Of a stretch of DNA of 41,815 bases, positions 15,326-23,681 are shown piece after piece. The stretch covers positions 1 to 41,815 of the forward strand of contig JAZRAB010000125.1 in NCBI GenBank assembly GCA_045634345.1, in the 5' to 3' direction. A program made the position numbers and the translations under genes. The stretch comes from Flemingiibacterium sp045634345. Its GTDB lineage: Bacteria; Bacillota; Clostridia; Oscillospirales; CAG-272. Position 1 is the stretch's first letter; every line of letters begins with the position of its first letter. The notes below the pieces were generated by a model. The model did no database searches and was not told the DNA's origin. It saw only the letters and a list, made by a program, of their open reading frames with translations.

Positions 15326-16879
15326 ATGCTTGCAAAAATTCTTATGATCGTTATCTTTTTCGCTATTACCATCGCCGTCGGCGTATACTGCCGCAAAAAA
15401 GCAACCGACGTCAACGGTTTCGTTCTCGGTGGACGTGAGGTCGGTCCGTGGCTGACTGCCTTTGCCTACGGAACGTCCTATTTCTCCGCAGTCGTTTTTG
15501 TCGGATACGCGGGACAGTTTGGCTGGAAGTACGGTATGGCGGCAACATGGATAGGTATTGGCAACGCTATAATCGGGAGCTTGCTTGCGTGGGTTGTACT
15601 CGGCAGACGTACACGTGTTATGACACATCATCTCGGTGCTTCCACCATGCCGGAATATTTTGAAAAGCGTTTTGGCTCAAAGGCGCTTAAGCTTGCGGCG
15701 GCACTTATTACTTTCGTATTTCTGATTCCTTACACAGCCTCGGTTTATAACGGTCTGTCGAGACTTTTTGGAATGGCATTCAGTATTCCGTATGAGATTT
15801 GCGTTGTCGTTATGGCACTTCTCACCGGTGTTTATGTCATTCTTGGCGGATACATGGCTACTGCTGTCAATGACTTTATTCAGGGTATAATCATGCTTGT
15901 CGGTATTATTGCGGTTATCGTTTCAGTCTTATCAGGAGAGGGCGGATTTACCGAGTCGGTCATCAAGCTTTCACAGGTTACTGATCCCACCGTTCCCGAG
16001 GGCATGCAGGGAGCATTTATTTCAATGTTCGGTCCCGATCCGAAGAACCTTCTCGGCGTTGTGATACTTACCTCGCTCGGCACATGGGGGCTTCCTCAAA
16101 TGGTGCAGAAATTCTATGCTATAAAATCCGAAAAGGCAATTAACAAAGGTACTATAATTTCTACAATATTTGCAGTTGTTGTTTCCGGCGGATGCTATTT
16201 TCTAGGTGGATTCGGCAGACTTACCGACGGTTCCGCAATGCTCGAATATAGCGCGAACGGGGCGCTTGTCTACGACTCGGTTATACCTGCAATCCTTGCA
16301 AAGCTCCCGGATATTCTTATAGGTATCGTTATCGTGCTCGTTCTCTCGGCGTCGATGTCAACGCTTTCGAGCCTCGTACTCACGTCAAGCTCGACAATCA
16401 CACTTGACCTGATTAAAGACAATATAGTTAAGAAGATGAGTGAAAAGAAACAGCTTCTTTTCATCCGCATTTTCCTTGCGATATTTATTGTGATTTCGGC
16501 GGCGATTGCTATTTTCCAATATCAGTCGTCAAGCACGTTTATTGCACAGCTTATGGGTATTTCGTGGGGGGCGCTCGCCGGAGCATTCCTGGCACCGTTC
16601 ATGTACGGTCTCTATTCAAAACGCATAAGCGTGGCATCTGTTTGGGTAAGCTTTGCGATTGGTGTTGGACTTACCGTTTCAAATATGTTCTTTAAATTTA
16701 TCGCATCTCCCATCAATGCAGGCGCGGTGGCAATGGTGCTCGGACTTATCGCAGTACCGATTGTCAGCCTTATCACTCCAAAGCCCCAAAAGGTAGATGT
16801 AGAGGGAATATTTGCCTGCTACGATAAGGAAGTTGTTGTGCGTAAAAAGATTTCAATCGGCGAAGAAGAGGACAAGTAA
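15326..16879 (+). CDS. Sodium:solute symporter (SSS family), predicted branched-chain amino acid importer
   Basis: Protein of 517 residues from ATG 15326 (AAAGGAG upstream); the frame is open further 5' but that part is the T-box RNA. About 13 membrane segments. SSS hallmarks: DVNGFVLGGREVGPWLTAFAYG and FVGYAGQFGWKYG near the N-terminus, GGYMATAVNDFIQGIIML in the middle (PutP-like AVxTDxxQ region), and VLVLSASMSTLSSLVLTSSS (Na2-site serines). Overall it looks PutP-like (proline), but the leader reads as isoleucine-specific and the neighbouring operon makes branched-chain amino acids, so isoleucine/BCAA uptake is my inference. Proline or pantothenate transport cannot be excluded. Confidence 0.9.
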   Translation: MLAKILMIVIFFAITIAVGVYCRKKATDVNGFVLGGREVGPWLTAFAYGTSYFSAVVFVGYAGQFGWKYGMAATWIGIGNAIIGSLLAWVVLGRRTRVMTHHLGASTMPEYFEKRFGSKALKLAAALITFVFLIPYTASVYNGLSRLFGMAFSIPYEICVVVMALLTGVYVILGGYMATAVNDFIQGIIMLVGIIAVIVSVLSGEGGFTESVIKLSQVTDPTVPEGMQGAFISMFGPDPKNLLGVVILTSLGTWGLPQMVQKFYAIKSEKAINKGTIISTIFAVVVSGGCYFLGGFGRLTDGSAMLEYSANGALVYDSVIPAILAKLPDILIGIVIVLVLSASMSTLSSLVLTSSSTITLDLIKDNIVKKMSEKKQLLFIRIFLAIFIVISAAIAIFQYQSSSTFIAQLMGISWGALAGAFLAPFMYGLYSKRISVASVWVSFAIGVGLTVSNMFFKFIASPINAGAVAMVLGLIAVPIVSLITPKPQKVDVEGIFACYDKEVVVRKKISIGEEEDK

Positions 16880-16899
16880 CCGCCTTTTTCGTGCCGTTT

Positions 16900-16927
16900 G
16901 CCCTCCACCGCTCACGCGGCGGAGGGC
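16900..16927 (+). terminator. Terminator of the symporter gene
   Basis: GCCCTCCACCGC/GCGGCGGAGGGC, 12-bp stem with one mismatch and loop TCAC. The T-run after it is weak (ATTCCTT). Confidence 0.7.
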
Positions 16928-16966
16928 ATTCCTTATAGCTAACCGCAAATAAATTGTAAGATACTA

Positions 16967-16995
16967 TTGTAATTCTAACAAACATATGCTATAAT
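16967..16995 (+). promoter_or_regulatory. Promoter of fucU-like gene
   Basis: TTGTAA, 17 bp, TATAAT, 34 bp before the start codon. Confidence 0.75.
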
Positions 16996-17029
16996 AAAAT
17001 CAATAAAAATATTTTTGTGAGGTGTTATT

Positions 17030-17470
17030 ATGCTTAAAGGTATTCCGAAAATTCTTCCCCCCGAGCTTCTCAAGGTCCTCTGTGAAATGGGACATAGCGA
17101 CAGAATTTGTATCGCTGACGGCAATTTTCCCTCTGAGTCCATCGGTAAAGATGCTATAGTCATCCGTATGGACGGTCATGGGGTTCCCGAAATTCTTGAC
17201 GCCATTCTGACTGTTTTTCCGCTTGACACATACGTTGAAAAGCCTGCAGTTTTGATGCAGCTCATGGCAAGTGATGTGGGAAAGGTGGAAACTCCTATAT
17301 GGGACGTTTATGCCGATATAATCGCAAAGCATGACAATCGCGGGAAAGCGGCTATCGGAAATATTGACCGCTTCGATTTCTATGACGAGGCTAAAAAATG
17401 TTACTGTATAATCGCAACCGGTGAGAGCGCTATCTACGCTAATATTATGCTTCAAAAGGGCGTCATTTGA
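17030..17470 (+). CDS. fucU: RbsD/FucU family mutarotase
   Basis: Protein of 146 residues with GAGGTG before the ATG. The N-terminus MLKGIPKILPPELLKVLCEMGHSD and the following ICIADGNFPS are the FucU pattern (catalytic His in GHSD, Asp in ADGNFP). The C-terminus ATGESAIYANIMLQKGV is the conserved family ending. FucU interconverts alpha and beta anomers of L-fucose or related sugars as a decamer in the cytosol; RbsD acts on ribose. Length and the ADGNFP motif favour FucU. There is no fucose catabolic gene nearby, so the physiological sugar is uncertain. Confidence 0.9.
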   Translation: MLKGIPKILPPELLKVLCEMGHSDRICIADGNFPSESIGKDAIVIRMDGHGVPEILDAILTVFPLDTYVEKPAVLMQLMASDVGKVETPIWDVYADIIAKHDNRGKAAIGNIDRFDFYDEAKKCYCIIATGESAIYANIMLQKGVI

Positions 17471-17484
17471 CGAAGTAACTGATT

Positions 17485-18012
17485 ATGACAGATATTATTG
17501 CACAAGGCTTTGGGATAATAGGGCTTGTAATCATAGTGCTGTCCTTTCAGTGTAAGCGGAACAGTATATTCTTTTTGATGCAGGGACTTGGCAGTCTTAT
17601 GTTTGTTGTGAATTTCGGGCTGATTAAAGCATGGGGCGGTGCACTTTTCAATCTTTGCAATCTTTTGCGAGGCTCTTTGTTTTCTGTGAACTCAAAAAAA
17701 GCGTGGAAGCTTGCCGTTGTGGAGGCTGCTTACGCTGTCAGCTTTGCTTTTTCGGTGTATCTTGATCATTCTGTGCGCCAGGTGATTCTTGTGGCACTTC
17801 CGTGTATAGCTCTGCTTGCCAACAGCGTTTTTATGTGGATAGGAAATCCGAAGCATATCCGCTACTGTCAGATAGCCTTCGCCTCCCCTGCATGGATAAT
17901 ACATAACATATTCAATCTCTCCATAGGTGGTCTGCTTTGCGAATCATTTAACATGGTTTCTTCCGCTATATATTTAATACGGACACGTGCAGACAACGAT
18001 CAAATAAAATAA
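17485..18012 (+). CDS. YgjV-like inner membrane protein
   Basis: Protein of 175 residues with about six membrane segments. It begins MTDIIAQGFGIIGLVIIVLSFQCKRN and has a conserved LMQGLGSLMFVVNFGLIKAWGG helix pair, matching the Imp-YgjV family as I know it. Function is unknown in all species. It starts 14 bp after the fucU stop and shares its terminator (18017), so the two are co-transcribed. No distinct ribosome binding site is visible beyond GAAG. Confidence 0.8.
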   Translation: MTDIIAQGFGIIGLVIIVLSFQCKRNSIFFLMQGLGSLMFVVNFGLIKAWGGALFNLCNLLRGSLFSVNSKKAWKLAVVEAAYAVSFAFSVYLDHSVRQVILVALPCIALLANSVFMWIGNPKHIRYCQIAFASPAWIIHNIFNLSIGGLLCESFNMVSSAIYLIRTRADNDQIK

Positions 18013-18016
18013 ATGC

Positions 18017-18056
18017 AAAAAGCCGTTCCACGCCGCTAAGGCGGGAATGGCTTTTT
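18017..18056 (+). terminator. Terminator of fucU-ygjV unit, bidirectional
   Basis: AAAAAGCCGTTCC pairs with GGAATGGCTTTTT (13 bp, one G-U), with an inner CGCC/GGCG stem. A and T runs on both sides suit the convergent gene at 18072 too. Confidence 0.9.
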
Positions 18057-18071
18057 AAGTGCAAATTGATT

Positions 18072-18497
18072 TTACAAAAATCTCGCTAAATTATCCGCGG
18101 TGCTTTTCTCGAAATCGAGAATTTCCTCTGCAAGCTGTCGAGCCTCACCCGTCGGGTTGTTCTCGTTAAATTGCTTTTCGATGTTGATAATGCCCATAGT
18201 TGCACCGTTTATCATCATTTCTGCGATGTGAGAGGTGGTGGTATCGAGCATTGTGTTAAAGGTCATGCCAATCTTGCTGCCAGCCTTTGCCATCATTCCG
18301 GGTTCCTCAGGCTTTAATCCGCGTTCTGCCAAAAGGTCGGCAGCGCGTGATGAATATTCACGGTAACGCTCAAGCTCACGAGTCATCTCGGCACGCATCT
18401 GCGGATTTTGTGCCTTGTCCATCAGATTGACAAGCGAGTCACCGCCCATGGTTGTGTTCTTATAAAGCTCCTGAAGTAAAGTTTCGTTTTTATCCAT
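18072..18497 (-). CDS. Hypothetical all-helical protein
   Basis: Protein of 141 residues from ATG 18497-18495 with GGAAGTG upstream; seven extra in-frame codons exist but lack a site. The sequence is charged and helical throughout (NETLLQELYKNTTMGGDSLVNLMD, MTRELERYREYSSRAADLLAERG) with no signal peptide or membrane segment, except a moderately hydrophobic stretch (MMINGATMGIINIEK). It looks like a ferritin-like or DUF-type four-helix bundle of the kind common in Clostridia. I see no metal-binding EXXH motif. Function unknown. It lies downstream of metA on the same strand, but a terminator (18517) stands between them. Confidence 0.75.
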   Translation of the reverse strand: MDKNETLLQELYKNTTMGGDSLVNLMDKAQNPQMRAEMTRELERYREYSSRAADLLAERGLKPEEPGMMAKAGSKIGMTFNTMLDTTTSHIAEMMINGATMGIINIEKQFNENNPTGEARQLAEEILDFEKSTADNLARFL

Positions 18498-18516
18498 GAT
18501 ATCACTTCCAAAATAC

Positions 18517-18550
18517 AATAATACCGCGAGTGTATACTCGCGGTATTATT
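18517..18550 (-). terminator. Perfect 15-bp terminator hairpin after metA
   Basis: AATAATACCGCGAGT and its exact complement around GTAT, followed on the minus strand by TGTATTTT. It separates metA from the helical hypothetical gene. Confidence 0.8.
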
Positions 18551-18573
18551 GTTTGCGCAAATGTAGAAAATAT

Positions 18574-19497
18574 TTATGATTTTGAAAGATCGTCGAGATC
18601 ATACGGTGTGTTTTGATATACAAAATAGTTAAGCCAATTTGAAAACAGAAGATTTGCGTGTCCGCGCCATACGTTCGGAGGGCGTCTCTGCGGATCGTCG
18701 TTCGGGAAATAGTTGTACGGAAGTTCAATATCGAGTCCCTTATCGACGTCGCGGAAATATTCCTTTGAGAGAGTGTCATAGTCATATTCGGAATGACCTG
18801 TGACAAAAAGCATGCGCGAATCCTTTGCCGCGATAATATACGGACCGGCAATGTCACTTCTTGCGATCAGCTCAAGCTCGCTTACCTTGGTTATTTCTTC
18901 TTCGGCGATACCGGTGTGACGTGAGTGCGGCGCCTTGAATATTTCATCAAAGCCGCGTACTATCGGATGATTCGGACGCAGTGCGTAATGGTCGAATACA
19001 CCGAACATTTTCTTGTCAAGAGGATGCTTGTTGACGCCGTAGTGGTAGTGGAGTCCCGCCTGCGCCGCCCAGCAAATGTGAAGTGTTGAGAAAACATGCG
19101 TCTTTGACCATTCCATTATACCGCATAATTCATCCCAATATGTAACGTCGTGAAAATCAAGGTTCTCAACGGGGGCGCCAGTGATTATAAAACCGTCAAA
19201 ATTTTCGTTTTTTATATCGTCGAAATTCTTGTAGAACGCTTTCATGTGCTCGTCAGGTGTGTGCGTCGAGCGGTGCGTTGCTGTCTGAAGAAGTGTAAAC
19301 TCGATCTGAAGCGAGCTGTTTGACAAGAGACGGATAAGCTGTGTTTCGGTTGTAATCTTGGTGGGCATCAGATTGAGCACCGCTATTTTCAGCGGACGGA
19401 TGTCCTGGTGCTCTGCGCGAAAATCGCTCATTACGAAAATGTTCTCACGCTCAAGTGTCTCGGCGGCAGGGAGTCCCTGTGGTATTTTTATCGGCAT
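18574..19497 (-). CDS. metA: Homoserine O-acetyltransferase (MetA family)
   Basis: Protein of 307 residues, full length for MetA, with AAGGAGG 6 nt before the ATG. Class I glutamine-amidotransferase-like fold. Catalytic residues fall exactly at the family numbering: Cys142 in LHICWAAQ, His235 and Glu237 in TGHSEYD. Residue 111 (GAPVE) is Glu. In this family Glu111 gives acetyl-CoA use and Gly111 succinyl-CoA use, so the product should be O-acetylhomoserine despite the frequent name homoserine succinyltransferase. First committed step of methionine synthesis; the partner sulfhydrylase is not in the window. The leader is short (about 60 nt), with no S-box visible. Confidence 0.95.
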   Translation of the reverse strand: MPIKIPQGLPAAETLERENIFVMSDFRAEHQDIRPLKIAVLNLMPTKITTETQLIRLLSNSSLQIEFTLLQTATHRSTHTPDEHMKAFYKNFDDIKNENFDGFIITGAPVENLDFHDVTYWDELCGIMEWSKTHVFSTLHICWAAQAGLHYHYGVNKHPLDKKMFGVFDHYALRPNHPIVRGFDEIFKAPHSRHTGIAEEEITKVSELELIARSDIAGPYIIAAKDSRMLFVTGHSEYDYDTLSKEYFRDVDKGLDIELPYNYFPNDDPQRRPPNVWRGHANLLFSNWLNYFVYQNTPYDLDDLSKS

Positions 19498-19562
19498 TGC
19501 GGCCTCCTTAATTTGAGTGTTTTCGGCTTTTTTGTGAAAGCTCGGGTGAATTGATTGTTACT

Positions 19563-19591
19563 ATTATATCATATATTTTTCATCATTACAA
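19563..19591 (-). promoter_or_regulatory. Promoter of metA
   Basis: Minus strand TTGTAA (19591-19586), 17 bp, TATAAT (19568-19563). Confidence 0.75.
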
Positions 19592-19629
19592 CAGGATATC
19601 GAAAATTTGTATGAAAATCAAAAAAACAT

Positions 19630-19658
19630 TTGCTTTTTTCAAAAGAAAATGATATAAT
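19630..19658 (+). promoter_or_regulatory. Promoter of the large exported protein operon
   Basis: TTGCTT, 17 bp, TATAAT, followed by an AT-rich leader to the GGGAGGTGAG ribosome binding site at 19689. Confidence 0.7.
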
Positions 19659-19703
19659 ATAATTATATATATTATACTGTCGTATTATGGGAGGTGAGTC
19701 TCG

Positions 19704-22700
19704 GTGAAAAAAACTGATAATATTAAGCTTTTTACTGCATTTATAGCGGTTGCCGCACTGCTTTCATTGCTGCTTGGCATTACCGTTGGTGCCGCAGGTA
19801 AAGGCGAATATATTATTTTTGATTTTGCCGTCTCCTCCGGCGACTGGTCTGCACACGAAAATGTTCATAGTGCTCGTCGTAAAAATTTATTGTTTGACGG
19901 TGATGCACGTTCTCTGCTTGAGGTGACGAGCTGGGGCGTTCGTCCCGGAGATATGCGTACTGTCGGCGTGGAATTTAAAGAGGCTTCTAACCTTTCGGAA
20001 TACCGCAAGATAAAATATGATATTTATGTACCGCTCTATGAATTTGACGACAATGCGGTATATTACACTCAGCTTACGCTCAATACAAGCACGGGAGAAA
20101 GCGCGAAGTATCTCGAGCTTATCGGAGGCGGCGAATGGAACACGGTTGAGATCAATATTGGCTCGTGGGAAGGGCGCGCAGACATAATCTCAATGCAGAT
20201 TTCAGTCACTATTGATACCACACTCCCCAAAAACGGCAGCTACAGCTTTTATATAGATGATATAAGGGCAGATGGAATTATCGACCGTGAGCTTTCAGAG
20301 CGATTTTTATTCGATGTATATTCAAGCACGGACGGAACGGCGATATTGTCGGGGGATAAAAAGCGTGTGTTGATGACTCCGTCAGAATCCGGCAAAATGT
20401 CGCTTGAGGCTGATGTAGCTGTCCCGGAGTTTGAGCATGGGGCAAATTGCCTTCGTATAAAGCTTACTAATCATACCGAAAGCGATATGATGACGCTTTA
20501 TTATTCCACATCGGATACCCAGGTCAGTAGCGAAGATAAGAGTATTTCCATTCCGATAATACCAAATTCAGAGAATCGGTATTACTATGCAAATGTCGGT
20601 GATGTTTCGATGCTCCACAGTATAAAGTTGGCGTTCGATTCTGATGCAGGCAGTATAGAGCTTCTCTCGATAAGTGCAGTGCCGTCATATGAACCTGAAA
20701 AATATACGGTTTGCGGTGCAGTCAACTCCTGCATTATAAATGATGATTTGGCGTCTGTCAGCTTCTTCGGACAGATTGACCGTGAAGTTGCTCTTGAAAA
20801 TCGGGCGGGACAGATAGCGATATATTCTTACAATGGCGACGGACTCCCAACCCCCGATGAGCTTCTAAACGCAACGCCGCTCGCAGTTGGTATGATGACC
20901 GTAAGATTTGAACTTAAATGGGCACTTGAACGAGATAATATCGAGGCGATTTACAGTAGATTTATAGCTGTGGTACTGCATGAGAATGGCGGCTATTCGC
21001 TTATCGCACCGCCATTTTATGTGGATAATCCCGAACGGCTGGCGCGTTTTTCATATGATTTCACGCCTGATTTAAAGGGCTTTGAATCGGATGATATCTC
21101 ACTGGTAGGGGATACGGATGCAGGCGTGACGATGCTCACACTTTACGCCTATAATGTGTTTGCCTCAAAGAGTGAGGGAACGCAATATATCTACAACGGC
21201 GAGATTTACTATCTTAATGGGGAATATCTTGATAAGCTGTCAGCGAAGATCGCCGCACTTTCGGATTCAGGCACACAGATTCTGTTAAGATATGCCGGAT
21301 GGGCAAAGGAATACGGTGAGTCACTTGCCAAAGCCTACAGTGAGGACGATTATGTCAATATCGGAAAGGTTTCAAATGCCGGTGATGGTGTCGATTTTCT
21401 TGGCGCATTTGCATCATACACTGCCGAAAACTGGTGTCGTGACGGACAGGTGAGCGGAGTGGTGTTCGGTTCTATCGAGAATTTTATAGTCCCGGAAAAA
21501 TCTTTTGTGGATTCGGTGAAATATACGGCGGATTGTCTGCGCACGGTTTATATGAATTTGGTAAGCGCAAATTCTGCGGCTAAATTATATATTTCTCTTA
21601 ACGATCTTTATACTTCAGATCCTGCTACAAATATGAGTGAAATCGGACTTGTCGAATATTTACCGGCTTTGATTGCCGCGACGGGTGAATACGGACAATT
21701 TCCGTGGGATATATGCATTGAAAAGCTTCCGGATGACACTGCGTATGACGGCGGTGTATATGTTGATGTAAACAACTGCGATATGATAGGCGACCTTCTT
21801 GCAACGAACAGCGCCGGAGAAAAACGCCTTATCTTCTGCGACAGTCTTTATTATGACCCCAAGATCCCATACGACGAAAAGCTTACCTCTTTTGTAATTG
21901 GTTACTATTCGGCACTGTTTGATGACCGAATTGACGCATATATCGCTCGCTCGGTGCAAAACGGTAGTGAGCTTACGGATGCGGTGCGCTGTATAGATAC
22001 AGTAAAATCGTATCAGCTAACAAATGAAGTTGCTGAACTTCTTGGAGTTGATGATATTTCAGAGTTGTTTGAGCATTGGGACAAGAATAAACTTTCATCA
22101 CGCCGTATTACCGGGCGCGAAGCTGATACAAGAGAGCCGAACGGCGTCAGAGGCAGATTTTCATACTATAAATTCAGTGGTGTTGCGAGTATAGGTTCAC
22201 TCAAATCAGGATATTATGCCGGAGCACTTCGCATTGCCAGAGATGATGGAAATATGCTTTCAGTCCAGCTTGATTCCTCTATTTATGAAAACGATGCAAA
22301 TGCCGCATGGATGGGAATTTCACACCGGTTTGATTACGAAGAGGATTTTAGGCTTACACCTATTTTGGCGCTTACATTAAAGATTGATAAGATTCAGCCG
22401 TCCTCTCTTGACAGAATCCCACTTAAGTTGGTTTTGTTTGGTAAAGACGAGCGCTTTGAGTCAAGTGCTGAGATTATCCCGGGTGAGTGGACAACTGTTT
22501 ATATAGATACTACCGGCTTTATATCGGCGGGCGAAACCGAGAGACTGCAAATACTTGTAGGTGACGGAAAAGTAAGGAAAGCCGTTATGTCTGTACGTTC
22601 GCTTGAGGGGCTGTCACGCGAATATAACGATGAGTCGCTTGAAAGCGTTGTTGAGAGCGCAAGACTTAAAAAATCATCCCCGGATACGGTTACTGACTAC

Positions 22701-22799
22701 AGTAAATTCATGTGGGTCGGCGGCGGCGTTATTGTCGCTGTTGCAACTGTGCTGGCAGTAGCGCTGCTCAGTCGCAGAAGGGAAGACACTGATGAATAA
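19704..22799 (+). CDS. Large surface-anchored protein of unknown function (possible DUF5722-like glycan-acting fold)
   Basis: Protein of 1031 residues from GTG 19704 behind GGGAGGTGAG. Residues 1-32 are a signal peptide (KK, then a hydrophobic core ending VGAAG). A C-terminal membrane helix (about 1002-1022) followed by SRRREDTDE anchors it, facing outward. Residues about 40-190 and 850-985 look like beta-sandwich, carbohydrate-binding-like modules (WNTVEINIGSWEG, GEWTTVYIDTTGF). The centre (about 450-790) resembles a TIM-barrel-like region with LYISLNDLYTSDPATNMSEI and YSALFDDRIDAYIARSV, which I associate loosely with DUF5722. Acidic residues are plentiful but I cannot name catalytic ones. 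The next gene overlaps it. Probable extracellular glycan binding or hydrolysis; low certainty on function. Confidence 0.85.
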   Translation: MKKTDNIKLFTAFIAVAALLSLLLGITVGAAGKGEYIIFDFAVSSGDWSAHENVHSARRKNLLFDGDARSLLEVTSWGVRPGDMRTVGVEFKEASNLSEYRKIKYDIYVPLYEFDDNAVYYTQLTLNTSTGESAKYLELIGGGEWNTVEINIGSWEGRADIISMQISVTIDTTLPKNGSYSFYIDDIRADGIIDRELSERFLFDVYSSTDGTAILSGDKKRVLMTPSESGKMSLEADVAVPEFEHGANCLRIKLTNHTESDMMTLYYSTSDTQVSSEDKSISIPIIPNSENRYYYANVGDVSMLHSIKLAFDSDAGSIELLSISAVPSYEPEKYTVCGAVNSCIINDDLASVSFFGQIDREVALENRAGQIAIYSYNGDGLPTPDELLNATPLAVGMMTVRFELKWALERDNIEAIYSRFIAVVLHENGGYSLIAPPFYVDNPERLARFSYDFTPDLKGFESDDISLVGDTDAGVTMLTLYAYNVFASKSEGTQYIYNGEIYYLNGEYLDKLSAKIAALSDSGTQILLRYAGWAKEYGESLAKAYSEDDYVNIGKVSNAGDGVDFLGAFASYTAENWCRDGQVSGVVFGSIENFIVPEKSFVDSVKYTADCLRTVYMNLVSANSAAKLYISLNDLYTSDPATNMSEIGLVEYLPALIAATGEYGQFPWDICIEKLPDDTAYDGGVYVDVNNCDMIGDLLATNSAGEKRLIFCDSLYYDPKIPYDEKLTSFVIGYYSALFDDRIDAYIARSVQNGSELTDAVRCIDTVKSYQLTNEVAELLGVDDISELFEHWDKNKLSSRRITGREADTREPNGVRGRFSYYKFSGVASIGSLKSGYYAGALRIARDDGNMLSVQLDSSIYENDANAAWMGISHRFDYEEDFRLTPILALTLKIDKIQPSSLDRIPLKLVLFGKDERFESSAEIIPGEWTTVYIDTTGFISAGETERLQILVGDGKVRKAVMSVRSLEGLSREYNDESLESVVESARLKKSSPDTVTDYSKFMWVGGGVIVAVATVLAVALLSRRREDTDE

Positions 22800-23055
22800 G
22801 CTTAAGCTTTCGGGTATCATTGCCGCATTTGTTTTGCTGATTTTAGCACTTGCGGCAAAGCTTATCGGGACGGGTGCGCCTACTGTCATATTACCGCTGA
22901 TGGCGCTGATAACTGCTACTCTTGCAGTGATAGATATTATTATTTGCCGCAAAAAACAGAATGACACATTCAAAACAGGTGCGATTATCCGTATAATAAG
23001 CCTTATTGTCATCACGCTGCTTTTGTTGACTGCATCGGTGATAAATATTATTTGA
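22792..23055 (+). CDS. Small membrane protein
   Basis: 87 residues, overlapping the end of the large surface protein by 8 nt (ATGAATAA). It has three hydrophobic segments (about 8-25, 30-50, 65-86) with a basic loop CRKKQNDTFKTG between the second and third. I do not recognise a family. Coupling to the large exported protein suggests a partner or accessory role in the membrane. Confidence 0.7.
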   Translation: MNKLKLSGIIAAFVLLILALAAKLIGTGAPTVILPLMALITATLAVIDIIICRKKQNDTFKTGAIIRIISLIVITLLLLTASVINII

Positions 23056-23072
23056 TAAAGGAAATTTTCAGT

Positions 23073-23618
23073 ATGCTTTTAAGAAATTTCGGCGATAATG
23101 AGCCGATTGAAAGTCTGCCGATACGACTTTTTGGAGTCGTTAGGGAATCTATCGTTGACGGTCCGCAGCTTCGGTATGTGATATTTACCCAAGGCTGTCC
23201 GCATAAATGCTATAATTGCCATAACCCCGAGTCGCATCCGTATGGTGGGGGGAAGCTTACGACCACAGATAAGCTTTGGCGCGATATATGTAAAAATCCG
23301 CTTATAAAAGGGCTTACCTTCAGCGGCGGTGAACCGTTTTTATGGGGGCATGAGTTGGCGGTCATTGCAAAAAAAGCCCGCGAGCGCGGACTTGATATAA
23401 TGACCTACAGCGGTTTCACATATGAGCAGCTTCTCAAAAAATGCGAAACGGAGCCGTCTGTGCATGAGCTTCTGTTGGCAACCAATTATCTTGTTGACGG
23501 AAGATATGTTGATGCGAAGCGCGATCTTACCCTTAAATTCAGAGGCAGCTCCAACCAGAGGATTCTGGATGTCACCTGCTACCCCAATTCAACCGATGCC
23601 ACGCAGATTGAACTGTAG
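23073..23618 (+). CDS. nrdG: Anaerobic ribonucleotide reductase activating protein (radical SAM)
   Basis: Protein of 181 residues from ATG 23073 (AAAGGA upstream); an in-frame TTG at 23052 is possible but poorer. It has the NrdG radical SAM cluster TQGCPHKCYNCHNPESH (CX3CX2C, about residues 40-56) and GLTFSGGEPFLW (SAM-binding GGE). It uses S-adenosylmethionine and a 4Fe-4S cluster to install the glycyl radical on NrdD. NrdD is not next to it here, unlike the common nrdDG pair. Marks an anaerobic lifestyle. The small membrane gene ends 17 bp upstream. Confidence 0.93.
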   Translation: MLLRNFGDNEPIESLPIRLFGVVRESIVDGPQLRYVIFTQGCPHKCYNCHNPESHPYGGGKLTTTDKLWRDICKNPLIKGLTFSGGEPFLWGHELAVIAKKARERGLDIMTYSGFTYEQLLKKCETEPSVHELLLATNYLVDGRYVDAKRDLTLKFRGSSNQRILDVTCYPNSTDATQIEL

Positions 23619-23681
23619 GCATTTTCTAACGACTAAAAAATTATTTAAAATATAAACTACAATACCAAAGGAGATATAAAA

